Source of the DNA: CAIYXB01 sp038146805
GTDB lineage: Bacteria; Cyanobacteriota; Vampirovibrionia; LMEP-6097
DNA length: 64,000 nt
Reading direction: 5' to 3'
NCBI GenBank assembly: GCA_038146805.1
Contig: JAYQSH010000007.1
Coordinates: 1-64,000, forward strand
The translations under genes and the position numbers were made by a program. Shown piece after piece: positions 48,750 to 56,667 of this stretch. Within the stretch, counting starts at the first letter, position 1; every line of letters begins with the position of its first letter. The notes beneath the pieces are model-generated. The model saw only the letters and a list, made by a program, of their open reading frames with translations. It did no database searches and was not told the DNA's origin.

Positions 48750-50161
48750 ACTATTTCAGCTCTTAGTGCCCAAGCATTTGCTTTGGTGATTTTAACGTCA
48801 ACAATTTTTCCAATATATTGATCATGTAATTCAGGATCACATTCTATATTAGTTGTTTTATTGTCAAAAATTCTACCCGCTAGTCTTCGTGGGTTGCGCT
48901 GTGACTTGCCTTCGATTAAAACTTTTTGAATTGTACCTAAATATCTTTGTGCTCTTTTTTCTGCAGTTTCAGAAATTATTGCGTTCATAAAACGAATACG
49001 CTCTTGTTTTTCTTCTGCGCTTATATCATCTGCCCAAGTTGCGGCGGGTGTAAAAGGTCTTTTTGAATAAATAGCTGTGTTACAAGCATCATAGCCCACT
49101 TCTTGAATAGCTTTTATACTATCCATAAATTGTTCATGCGTTTCACCAGGAAAGCCAACGATGATATCTCCAGTGATTGCAGCGTCAGGCATTAATTTTC
49201 TAATGTAATTGATTAACTCCATGTACCTTTCATAGGTATAACGTCTTGCCATTCTTCTTAATATTTCGTTGTTGCCAGATTGAATCGGAATATGAAAATA
49301 TTTAGCAACTTTTGGCAAGTTCGCTACAGTTTCGATCAATTCAAATGTCATATCACAAGGATGTGAAGTCAAAAATTTTATTCTTTCTATTCCTTCTATG
49401 TCGTGAATCTCTTTTAATAATTGAGCTAGAGATGTTTTGATGTCGAGTCCATAACCATCAACATTTTGTCCAAGTAAAATTATTTCTTTGTAGCCTTCAT
49501 TTGCAAGTCCAATTATTTCCTGTTTGATTTCTGCAATGGTTCTAGATCTTTGTTCGCCACGTGTTTTTGGCACTATACAATAAGTGCACCTATAATTACA
49601 ACCATAAATAATGTTGACCCATGCGTAGTATTGGGTTTTTCTGAAAATTGGAGTTTCTGGAATTATTTCTGGTAATTCTTGCCAAACTTCTGCTGTTTGT
49701 GGTCTGGAAAACACACCCTTATTGGCAACAATACCGTCAACTTCGTTTTTTAATGCTTCAGCATATTTACTTTCTGCTTCTAATACTAAATCTGGTAAAC
49801 GGTGAATATTATGCGTGCCCACGAGAAGATCAAGGGTTTTGATTTCTTTCACGAGATCTGTTCCTTCTTGCTGGGCAACACAGCCAGAAACAGCAATTAA
49901 AGATCCGGGTTTTCTTAATTTATCCCATTTGCCGATATAACTTCTCATTTTATCGACGGCATGCTCTCTGATGCTACAGGTGTTTAAAATCGATAAATCA
50001 GCTTCTTGAAAATTTTCGGTTGGGTAATAATCAATTTCTTCAAGCATGCCAAGCATTCTTTCTGTATCTGCCATATTCATTTGACAGCCAAGAGTTTCTA
50101 TAAAAACTTTTTTTTGTTTTATTAGGGGTTTTTGCTTGCTTTTATCTTTTATAGCTTCCAT
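48746..50161 (-). CDS. miaB: tRNA-2-methylthio-N6-dimethylallyladenosine synthase
   Basis: 471 residues. N-terminal UPF0004 domain with three cluster cysteines (TLGCQMNMADTERM; ILNTCSIREHAVD; SGCVAQQEG). The radical-SAM motif CNYRCTYCIVP (C-x3-C-x2-C) is followed by P-K-T-R-G. The C-terminal TRAM domain ends the protein. It adds a methylthio group to i6A37 of tRNAs reading UNN codons, which a genome with much AT-rich coding uses heavily. It is convergent with flgJ. Confidence 0.95.
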   Translation of the reverse strand: MEAIKDKSKQKPLIKQKKVFIETLGCQMNMADTERMLGMLEEIDYYPTENFQEADLSILNTCSIREHAVDKMRSYIGKWDKLRKPGSLIAVSGCVAQQEGTDLVKEIKTLDLLVGTHNIHRLPDLVLEAESKYAEALKNEVDGIVANKGVFSRPQTAEVWQELPEIIPETPIFRKTQYYAWVNIIYGCNYRCTYCIVPKTRGEQRSRTIAEIKQEIIGLANEGYKEIILLGQNVDGYGLDIKTSLAQLLKEIHDIEGIERIKFLTSHPCDMTFELIETVANLPKVAKYFHIPIQSGNNEILRRMARRYTYERYMELINYIRKLMPDAAITGDIIVGFPGETHEQFMDSIKAIQEVGYDACNTAIYSKRPFTPAATWADDISAEEKQERIRFMNAIISETAEKRAQRYLGTIQKVLIEGKSQRNPRRLAGRIFDNKTTNIECDPELHDQYIGKIVDVKITKANAWALRAEIV

Positions 50162-50210
50162 TTTGCATTATGTTAACACATTCTTAAAGAATACTTGCTA
50201 GTATTTTAGT

Positions 50211-51629
50211 ATGAAAATTCTGGGTAAAATTTTTAGCGTATTTATTTTAACTATTTTGTTAATTTCGGGGGTTAATGCAAAGACACGATATAAAGAGTTA
50301 AGTGCTTTAACTAGCCCAACACGTAATGTAAAGCTTTATATTAATGTAAAAGACGAAAATCTTGATCTTAAAAAACGAAACAATATTCAATTAAGATTGG
50401 TAAGACCAAAGCAACTTTTAGTAGACAATGAAACTACTGGAAATATTGAATTGGTTTTGTATGACGTAGCGAGCTCTACAAGAACTTTTATTAATTCTAC
50501 AAATTTATCAGTAGGTTCAGCTAGAACTAAGGCAGTAAATATTTCTGTTGATCTAGGTTATTTTCAGGCAGACCAAAAAGATTTAGAAATTGATTTATAT
50601 GATGCAACTGGTTCTATTGTGGCAACTTACCCTCTTGTAATAAATGCAATTAATAGAGAGGCTCAAGTAAGTGTGAGCGCTGATCCGAATCGTGATTATT
50701 CATGTGATGTTAATGATATTGAAGCTTGTATTGAAAGCTACCTCTTAACAAATGTAAGTTTTAGTGCTGTTCCAAAAAAACAAGCTAGCACCTCTGTTGA
50801 AAAAAACCCTATTACAGACAAATTAGAAATCACTTTTCCTTATGCAAGAAGATTTAGATATTTTAATGGAAGTAGAAGAAAAATTAATTTGAAAGTAAAT
50901 GATCAAGTTTCAGAAAGTAATGTTACTGAATTGGATGAATTATCACTTAATCAAATTGTTTTACGTGATGTTAATCTCCAAACCAATTTAAGAAACGGAG
51001 CTATAGAATATGCAAATAATAATTTCTACTTTACTTTTAACGGTCAAAGAGTCTCTCTGAAAGATTTGGCTGGTCCTTGTTCTCAAGGTCCCCAAGGTCC
51101 TCAAGGGATTCAAGGTCCTCGAGGTCCTCAAGGGATTCAAGGTCCTTCTGGTACTCTAGCTAATGGAGCTGTTATCAATGGTCCAGTTACTTTTACTAAT
51201 AATGGTTCTTTTCAATTTCCAAAGGCCGCTGATGATGGATATCTATGGACTTCAGATGCTAATGGTAATGCAACTTGGAAAAAACCTGCAGAAAATACAA
51301 TAACTCCAGTGGGTATTAGTGATGAAATTGATATAAATGGAATTACCAGCATAGACGTAAGTGGATATAACTTTATTCGTTTGATAGATTCTGATCTTAC
51401 AACGGTTGATACTCTCTCTACTATCACAGGTGGAACAATGGGACAAAGAATTAGTATTCAATTAAAGTCTAATGATCTATTTTTTGATTTAAATACTAAT
51501 CATGATTTAAATACTTTACAGTGGGGTCGGGGAAATATTCTAAATCCAAGAAGACAACAAAAATCTGAGATCTTTAGTTTTCTTTATGATGGCAATGCAT
51601 GGTATTTAGTTGACAGGTTCACTCTTTAA
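50211..51629 (+). CDS. Secreted collagen-like surface protein
   Basis: 472 residues with a signal peptide (cleavage near V-N-A). Residues about 35-230 share a domain with the first gene of the large operon (NVKLYINVKDENLDL; Y-S-C-D-V-N; VPKKQASTSVEKN; ITFPYARRFR). Seven Gly-x-y triplets follow (GPQGPQGIQ GPRGPQ GIQGPS), then FQFPKAADDGYLWTSDANG-N-ATWK and a cap ending Y-D-G-N-A-W-Y-L-V-D-R. Collagen triplets usually make trimeric stalks. The Cys next to the triplets (G-P-C) could disulfide-link a trimer. It is divergent from miaB across 49 bp. Confidence 0.82.
   Translation: MKILGKIFSVFILTILLISGVNAKTRYKELSALTSPTRNVKLYINVKDENLDLKKRNNIQLRLVRPKQLLVDNETTGNIELVLYDVASSTRTFINSTNLSVGSARTKAVNISVDLGYFQADQKDLEIDLYDATGSIVATYPLVINAINREAQVSVSADPNRDYSCDVNDIEACIESYLLTNVSFSAVPKKQASTSVEKNPITDKLEITFPYARRFRYFNGSRRKINLKVNDQVSESNVTELDELSLNQIVLRDVNLQTNLRNGAIEYANNNFYFTFNGQRVSLKDLAGPCSQGPQGPQGIQGPRGPQGIQGPSGTLANGAVINGPVTFTNNGSFQFPKAADDGYLWTSDANGNATWKKPAENTITPVGISDEIDINGITSIDVSGYNFIRLIDSDLTTVDTLSTITGGTMGQRISIQLKSNDLFFDLNTNHDLNTLQWGRGNILNPRRQQKSEIFSFLYDGNAWYLVDRFTL
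51096..51149 (+). repeat. 27-bp tandem repeat encoding collagen triplets
   Basis: Two 27-bp units start GGTCCTCAAGGGATTCAA (51096 and 51123) and differ at the last codon. They encode G-P-Q/G-I-Q/G-P-[RS]. Such units expand and contract by slippage in frame. Confidence 0.75.
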
Positions 51630-51768
51630 TTGACTATAGAAAACTTATATAAAAGATACAAACTGATTCTCTAAAAGAAATTCAATTTCAAGATTTTCTT
51701 TCAAAATTTTTGTAAAGTTTTTTTGTTAATTTAAAAGAATTTTGTAAATCTTGAAGTGTCCCTGTAAA

Positions 51769-52683
51769 TTAAACAAGCTTATTCGTAATACTTTTCCTAG
51801 ATTTATTACTTAAGTTCACAAACTTAATTGTACAACTTTCTAAGTCTTGAATTACTAAAGGCTTAGTAAAGTTTTGATAGCACTTAAGTGGTGACCTCAT
51901 ACCTAACGATTGATGAGGTCTTCTGTTGTTGTAGTATTCAACAAATTCTTTAACTCCTATTTTTACCTCCTTGATTGTTTTGAAATATTTAGGATAAACA
52001 CATTCTTGTTTCAGCGTTCTCCAAAATCTTTCTACTATTGCATTATCAGTAGCTCGACCTTTACCATCCATTGATATTGCTACTTGATGCTCTAAAAGCA
52101 CCTGAGTAAATTCTTGGCTAGTAAACTGACTGCCCTGATCGCTATTAAATATTTCAGGACAACCATATTGTTCAATTGCTTCCTCTAGGGCTTCAATGCA
52201 AAAACTTGTGTCCATCATATTTGAGATGCGATAGCTTAGCACTGACCTGCTAAACAAATCGATAATAGCAACCATAAAACAAAAGCCTTGCTGAGTTCTG
52301 ATGTATGTGATATCAGTGCCCCAAACATGATTTGGTTTATCAATCACTAAATTCCTTAGCAAGTAAGCATATTTTTTGTGTTCCTTCATTGCCTTGCTAG
52401 TATTGGGTTTCGGAGCTTGAGCTACCAATCCCATTGCCTTCATTAGCTTAGATACTCTATCTTTACCAACTTTAAGACCATGGTGTTCTTTTAAAGCCCA
52501 GCGCATATTTCTACAACCAAACATTGGTTGTTTCGTATACTCCTGATCTATTGCATCCATAATTTTTTTATCTCCATCTGAAAACTCGGGTTTAGGTTTT
52601 CTATAATACTTAGAGCGATCGATGTTAAGCAACCCACATTGATGCGTGATTGGAAATTTTGAATCACCATCCATGAGGCTCAT
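51769..52683 (-). CDS. IS3 transposase catalytic subunit OrfB
   Basis: 304 residues. The rve integrase core is complete: D in WGTDITYIRT, D in FNSDQGSQFTS and E in IVERFWRTLKQE, with the N-terminal HTH_21 region. It would be made as an OrfAB fusion by -1 slippage at the A9 run (52712-52720), where the two frames read V-K-K-K and then N-I-G-K-L. No inactivating change is seen, so this copy may be mobile. Confidence 0.92.
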   Translation of the reverse strand: MSLMDGDSKFPITHQCGLLNIDRSKYYRKPKPEFSDGDKKIMDAIDQEYTKQPMFGCRNMRWALKEHHGLKVGKDRVSKLMKAMGLVAQAPKPNTSKAMKEHKKYAYLLRNLVIDKPNHVWGTDITYIRTQQGFCFMVAIIDLFSRSVLSYRISNMMDTSFCIEALEEAIEQYGCPEIFNSDQGSQFTSQEFTQVLLEHQVAISMDGKGRATDNAIVERFWRTLKQECVYPKYFKTIKEVKIGVKEFVEYYNNRRPHQSLGMRSPLKCYQNFTKPLVIQDLESCTIKFVNLSNKSRKSITNKLV

Positions 52684-52993
52684 TCTCCCATTGAAATCCA
52701 GCTTCCCTATATTTTTTTTTAACCCAGTCGATCATGACCGTTTGTTCACCAATTAAATTTTTGAGCTCTTTAATTTGATTTTCTTTTTGCCTGAGTTTTT
52801 CTTTATGTTCTTCTTCAATTTTTGAATCAAAAACAGAAGCCGAATTCTCTTTGAGTTTTTTAACCCAATCTCTCAAAGTTTTTGGATCGATTCTGTACTT
52901 AGAAGCAATCGTAGAAATCGCTTCTTCATCTTTTAACGCTTCCAAAGCTGCTTTTGCTTTCAGCTCTGAGCTAATTTTTCTGTAACCTGGCAT
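52664..52993 (-). CDS. IS3 OrfA, helix-turn-helix subunit
   Basis: 109 residues: an HTH_Tnp_1 domain (YRKISSELKAKAALEALKDE, RIDPKTLRDWVKKLK) and a leucine-zipper-like coiled coil (KLRQKENQIKELKNLIGEQ). It overlaps orfB by 20 nt in the -1 frame. The coding-strand A9 at 52712-52720 is a slippery site, so the frameshift here is programmed, unlike the shorter homopolymer breaks elsewhere in the window. Confidence 0.9.
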   Translation of the reverse strand: MPGYRKISSELKAKAALEALKDEEAISTIASKYRIDPKTLRDWVKKLKENSASVFDSKIEEEHKEKLRQKENQIKELKNLIGEQTVMIDWVKKKYREAGFQWENEPHGW

Positions 52994-53144
52994 TTTCTTT
53001 ATCCTTTTAGTCTTTACGATTTTATCAGGAAAAAGTATTTCGTTTTACTGGCCTCATATTACAGGGACATTACAGTTTGATTCGCTTGGTTAGAAGATTT
53101 AATTCCAGGAGTATTTATAACTGTTTGTGAAGAGACTCTGTTGA

Positions 53145-54170
53145 TCATCGCATGTCCCTCCTAATATCGTTATGTCCAATATTGTCTAATTCAATCAGTT
53201 CTGAATCGATAGAGCTATTCATGGCTTGTTTATACAGCTCTTGAGAATGCTTGTGCGGTATAACCCGATCATTTTTTCCATGTAGAATTTTCAGTTTATT
53301 TATTTTGCCTTTTAACTTTGGTATAGCATCATAGTTATCCCAAGTAGTCCTTAAAAACCAAGAAATGAATCTAGGCATGTATTTGGACTCAGCTTCCGCT
53401 CTCATGCTTTTAAAAGGTGACATTAGTAACAAGTCGCCATACCTTTCATCAGGATTCTTAGCAGCTCTTTTTACAAGAGTATTTAGCAATACTGCACAAC
53501 CCAAAGAGTGAGCTTCAAAATCCACGGACTCAGTGTTTACGGCTTGCTTGCTCTTCAAAAAGTCTATTACTGAGTTTGCATCATCAATCAGACCTTCTTC
53601 TGATGGATATCCATGGTTTCCAGAATATGCCCTATAACTAAACAAACAAATATTGTTGCCATTTTTAAAATCTTCAATAGCTTCTCTTTTAAAATTAGTA
53701 ATATTAGAACCATTGCCATGTAGATAAATTTTTGTTCTGGCTTCTGGATTCGAATGCCTTGCAAACCATAACTCGATAGAATGATTATCACTTGTTCTGA
53801 TTAAGTGTTTTTCCAAAGGTATACCAGCTTGGAATATGCTTCTAAAATCTCGATCAAAATCTGAACGGTGAGCTTTTTGGAATGGGTATAGGATCTTGTT
53901 AAAAATTTTATTGAACAAAGTTACAGGTCTAAAAATATCCGTAAATCTAATGCACCAATTTTTCTTGTCTATGGCATGTCTTTTTTCTGCTTCCTCTTGT
54001 GATATATCTACAGTTGATTTAAGAGGTACGGAGCTTAGATTAAAAGCTCTTAACAAATATGGTGGAGTACGAGCAAAACCATCATCAGAATCCTGGCCAT
54101 GGTTATTGTTAACCTGTCCTGTATTTTGATGATATTCACGCGTTTTATTCAGTGATGCCGTAGTCACCAT
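53145..54170 (-). CDS. Alpha/beta hydrolase, island passenger
   Basis: 341 residues, cytosolic. H151-G-N-G forms the oxyanion hole, S222 (in E-A-H-S-L-G, where the first G of G-x-S-x-G is Ala) is the likely nucleophile, D301 (GKNDRVIP) and H333 (IGHND) the triad. The fold matches the ABHD13/YghX-like group; substrate unknown. An N-terminal 100 residues with an Asn/Asp-rich start have no recognised domain. It lies alone between two transposable elements and has longer flanks (75 and 123 bp) than housekeeping genes here, so it was probably acquired with them. Confidence 0.75.
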   Translation of the reverse strand: MVTTASLNKTREYHQNTGQVNNNHGQDSDDGFARTPPYLLRAFNLSSVPLKSTVDISQEEAEKRHAIDKKNWCIRFTDIFRPVTLFNKIFNKILYPFQKAHRSDFDRDFRSIFQAGIPLEKHLIRTSDNHSIELWFARHSNPEARTKIYLHGNGSNITNFKREAIEDFKNGNNICLFSYRAYSGNHGYPSEEGLIDDANSVIDFLKSKQAVNTESVDFEAHSLGCAVLLNTLVKRAAKNPDERYGDLLLMSPFKSMRAEAESKYMPRFISWFLRTTWDNYDAIPKLKGKINKLKILHGKNDRVIPHKHSQELYKQAMNSSIDSELIELDNIGHNDIRRDMR

Positions 54171-54293
54171 ATATACATATTAGCTAATATGTATTAATAA
54201 TTTCAAGCTTTGGTACTGAATTCCCTAAGAATCAAGTAAAATCAAAGTTTTCACCTAATTTCTGGCAATTACAGTATGTTCAATCTGTATTGC

Positions 54294-54326
54294 GATTCTT
54301 TCTAAACCGAAATGCAACAAATCTAT
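54294..54326 (+). repeat. 33-bp terminal inverted repeat, left
   Basis: It is identical to the reverse complement of 56289-56321 over all 33 bases and lies 6 bp past the IS701-type stop codon. Confidence 0.9.
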
Positions 54327-54332
54327 CAGGAG

Positions 54333-55322
54333 TTACGCGATTGCCTGACTTAGGTGTAACTGCACAGCTTCTCTAACTATTTCCCATTTTTGTTGATACC
54401 AACTTGTACCCTCTTTGAATCTAAAGTATTCCAGCTTGATCAGAGCTAAAAAAGCACAAAATATATGATTCTTTTGCGCTTGAGCTTTTCGCATATATGA
54501 CTTTTCAAGTCCACAGACTTGTTTAAGTCCTCGGTGCATGGTCTCAATAAACCAGCGAGTTTTAGCATGACCAATAAAATTATCCCAGTCATCTAAGTCC
54601 AAATCGTTAGTTATTAAGTACCTTATCTTCCCGTCTTTGAGAGTCCTCTTGCACACTAATATTGGACCAAAGTCTTTTAGCCAAACTTTCTTAACTTGTC
54701 TTTCTGCTAACTCTAGTTCGTCAACTCTAATCCAAACTCCTTTCACCTCACTAATCTTGCGATTTGATTTTATGTCAGCAACAAAGTTCCAGCCTTTTGC
54801 TTGTATTGCTTTTAAATTTTCCTTTGACACATACCAGCTATCCATCAGTACATAACTTGGCTTGAAACCTCGTTGCTCAGCGATATCTAACATATCTCTA
54901 AAATGATCATTCTTGGTTTTATCATCACCTTCTTTGTTGTAGATTCGGTAGTCTACTGGTAAAGCTATGCCATCTAGGTCAACCCACTGAGCATTTACGA
55001 TACCGATACCTTGCTTTACGGCATGATGTTTGCCACTCCATTGCCACTTGGTTAGTTCAATTTTTTTAGCATATGGTTTTTCAAGCAAAGTATCATCAAA
55101 TGCTAAGTAACCTTCATTGATATTAATTTTTTCTTCTACCTGAGACCAAAGGTCTTCTGGAGAAAATTCAGAATTATTCAGCCATCTATTTACTGAATCA
55201 TGAGCCATTGTTTCATCTGGACTAACTTTTTCCAACTCACTACAAGAATACTGCTTTTGTGAAGCTAGATAGATTCTAGGAGCAAATGCAACTTTGCTTG
55301 ATTTCTTCCTCAAAGACCTCAA
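54333..55322 (-). CDS. IS701-type DDE transposase
   Basis: 329 residues. The DDE acids are visible: D in YLAFDDTLLEKPYAK, D in VLMDSWYVS, and E in RWFIETMHRGLKQVCG. SHD-like MAHDSVNRWLN and SGKHHAVKQGIGI are typical of the IS701 group. The first 20 residues come from the overlap with the IS30 end, so the original start may be lost. Otherwise it is close to the normal length of this group. Confidence 0.85.
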   Translation of the reverse strand: MRSLRKKSSKVAFAPRIYLASQKQYSCSELEKVSPDETMAHDSVNRWLNNSEFSPEDLWSQVEEKININEGYLAFDDTLLEKPYAKKIELTKWQWSGKHHAVKQGIGIVNAQWVDLDGIALPVDYRIYNKEGDDKTKNDHFRDMLDIAEQRGFKPSYVLMDSWYVSKENLKAIQAKGWNFVADIKSNRKISEVKGVWIRVDELELAERQVKKVWLKDFGPILVCKRTLKDGKIRYLITNDLDLDDWDNFIGHAKTRWFIETMHRGLKQVCGLEKSYMRKAQAQKNHIFCAFLALIKLEYFRFKEGTSWYQQKWEIVREAVQLHLSQAIA

Positions 55323-56253
55323 AAGGTGTTTTGTAGCCTAGTCTTTTTCTTGGTCTACCATTGATTAAATCAACGTACTTTTGAAGTTCTTCATTTGTAA
55401 TTTTACTCAAATCTGCTCCTTTAGGAATAAATTCTCGTAAAAGTCCAATAGTATTTTCGCACGTTCCTCTTTGCCATGGGCTGTAAGGTTTGGCAAAATA
55501 TACTTTCATATCAAGACTACTTTCTATTTCTTGATGCTTTGCAAATTCAGTGCCATTGTCATAAGTTATTGAAAGACAAAGTTCGTCAGGTATTTCTTCA
55601 AAAAGCTCCTCTGTTGTTTCAAGAATTGATTTGGCCTTTTTATTTTCCATTTTGGCTGCAAGAAGCAGTCCAGACCTGCGTTCTACGTTAATTAAAATCT
55701 TAGGTGATTGTTTTGGGTCTCCAAGCATAGTATCTCCTTCCCAATGTCCGGGAACGCTCCTCTCATTGATTTCTTGAGGTCTTTCATCAATCGATCTCTT
55801 ATTAATAATAAATTCTGGGCTGGATCTTTTCCTTCGATATTTTTTACCTTTTCTCCTAAGCCTGAGTTTGACTAGGTCACAGCGTTTCTTGTAGAGCCAT
55901 TGATATATAGTCTCATGACAAATTACTTCACCAGTTTCTTGTCTCCATCTACCCGCAATTTGATTGGGAGACCAGTGAAGTTCAATACAATCAATGATAA
56001 ACTTCTCTAAAACACTGTCACTGACTATCCTTAGATGAATATTAGCTTCTCTTTTTCTTTCATAAGCAAGCTGCCAAGCTTTTTCAGCAGTGAAGCTTCC
56101 ATCAACTGAATTGTTACTAATACACCTACTTACAACTGATTTATTTCTACCAATAGTAATTCCAATTTCACTAATAGTTAATCCTTGATCTAGCAATGTC
56201 TCAATTTTAACCATCTCTTCCCAAGTCAAATGACCCTTACTTTTGCCTGACAT
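55276..56253 (-). CDS. IS30-family transposase
   Basis: 325 residues: an HTH_38 N-terminus (HLTWEEMVKIETLLDQGLT, IGRNKSVVSRCI) and an integrase core with D in WEGDTMLG, D in ITYDNGTEF and E in GTCENTIGLLRE. LGYKTPFEVF is the family end, followed by an atypical KQSCICS tail that coincides with the IS701 overlap. Catalytic residues are intact. Confidence 0.92.
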   Translation of the reverse strand: MSGKSKGHLTWEEMVKIETLLDQGLTISEIGITIGRNKSVVSRCISNNSVDGSFTAEKAWQLAYERKREANIHLRIVSDSVLEKFIIDCIELHWSPNQIAGRWRQETGEVICHETIYQWLYKKRCDLVKLRLRRKGKKYRRKRSSPEFIINKRSIDERPQEINERSVPGHWEGDTMLGDPKQSPKILINVERRSGLLLAAKMENKKAKSILETTEELFEEIPDELCLSITYDNGTEFAKHQEIESSLDMKVYFAKPYSPWQRGTCENTIGLLREFIPKGADLSKITNEELQKYVDLINGRPRKRLGYKTPFEVFEEEIKQSCICS

Positions 56254-56288
56254 CTTTTTCTCCTGTATTTACTTACAAGGAAGAAAAC

Positions 56289-56321
56289 ATAGATTTGTTG
56301 CATTTCGGTTTAGAAAGAATC
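56289..56321 (-). repeat. 33-bp terminal inverted repeat, right
   Basis: Inverted partner of 54294-54326. It lies 35 bp upstream of the IS30-type start codon. Confidence 0.9.
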
Positions 56322-56409
56322 AAGAATCGAAGCTCAACTTAATCTTGATAATATAGATTCTGCTTTAGATTTTGCAAATGATTGCAAGGGCGTGCTTCCA
56401 AACCCGTAA
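56322..56409 (+). pseudogene. Possible gene remnant cut by the IS end
   Basis: In one frame the sequence beside the right repeat encodes about 28 residues (RIEAQLNLDNIDSALDFA then NDCKGVLPNP) before a stop at 56407. It could be the tail of a coiled-coil-ended protein such as a recombinase. In-frame stops within the IS end show it does not continue through the element. The evidence is weak. Confidence 0.25.
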
Positions 56410-56617
56410 TAAGTATCTCGAGTCTTTAGATCTGGGCATAAGTAGGGTTTGGTTAGACACGCCTAACAAAAGAATCAAACACCGTCGCTTAGTGAGTTTC
56501 ACGCAGTGAAACAAGCTAAGCCTAAGGTCGTTTGTGAGACTGATTTCTGACCCCATTTGCTAGTGATTTTAACATTTCACTTTATTTTAAAATTCAAAAT
56601 GGGGTTTGGAATCAGTC
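56389..56617. other. Structured non-coding stretch with three dyads
   Basis: The 345 bp between the IS and mnmG (56322-56667) hold three strong inverted repeats. One pairs GGCGTG/CACGCC (56389-56463) with inner AAACCC/GGGTTT. A second is a hairpin at 56476-56534 (CAAAC, GCTTAG and GTTTCAC pairing with their complements, loop GCA). The third is a pair of 21-nt arms (56538-56558 and 56597-56617) in which GACTGATT and CCCCATTT match and a 5-nt middle does not. It may be a small non-autonomous element or folded RNA. No gene is seen. Confidence 0.6.
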
Positions 56618-56667
56618 CCTGCAAAAATCCTAGTTTCTTAAGCTAAGCTGTATGTGTTAATATATAA

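Larger units (their letters stand above)
51757..53069 (-). mobile_element. IS3-family insertion sequence, about 1.3 kb
   Basis: Terminal inverted repeats TGTCCCTGTAA (51757-51767) and its complement (53059-53069) bracket the orfA and orfB transposase genes. The ends are TG...CA as in IS3. No target duplication is evident (GAAG versus TTAC flanks), so the flanks may have recombined since insertion. The 127 bp between the collagen-like gene and this end hold only AT-rich sequence. Confidence 0.88.
54294..56321 (-). mobile_element. Two-transposase element bounded by 33-bp perfect inverted repeats
   Basis: Perfect inverted repeats (54294-54326 and 56289-56321; outer end GATTCTTTCTAAACC) enclose 2028 bp with an IS30-type and an IS701-type transposase, both on the minus strand. 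The IS701 gene starts inside the IS30 end (47-nt overlap) and stops 6 bp from the left repeat. No target duplication is obvious. This may be a single element, an IS30 that captured part of an IS701, or a deletion between two insertions. Confidence 0.75.

Noticed and set aside
56445..56470. Integron attC site (GTTAGAC and GCCTAAC strings fit the core patterns)
   Set aside because: The two strings abut as a small palindrome, not at the ends of a hairpin with the right arms. No integrase or cassette genes are present.
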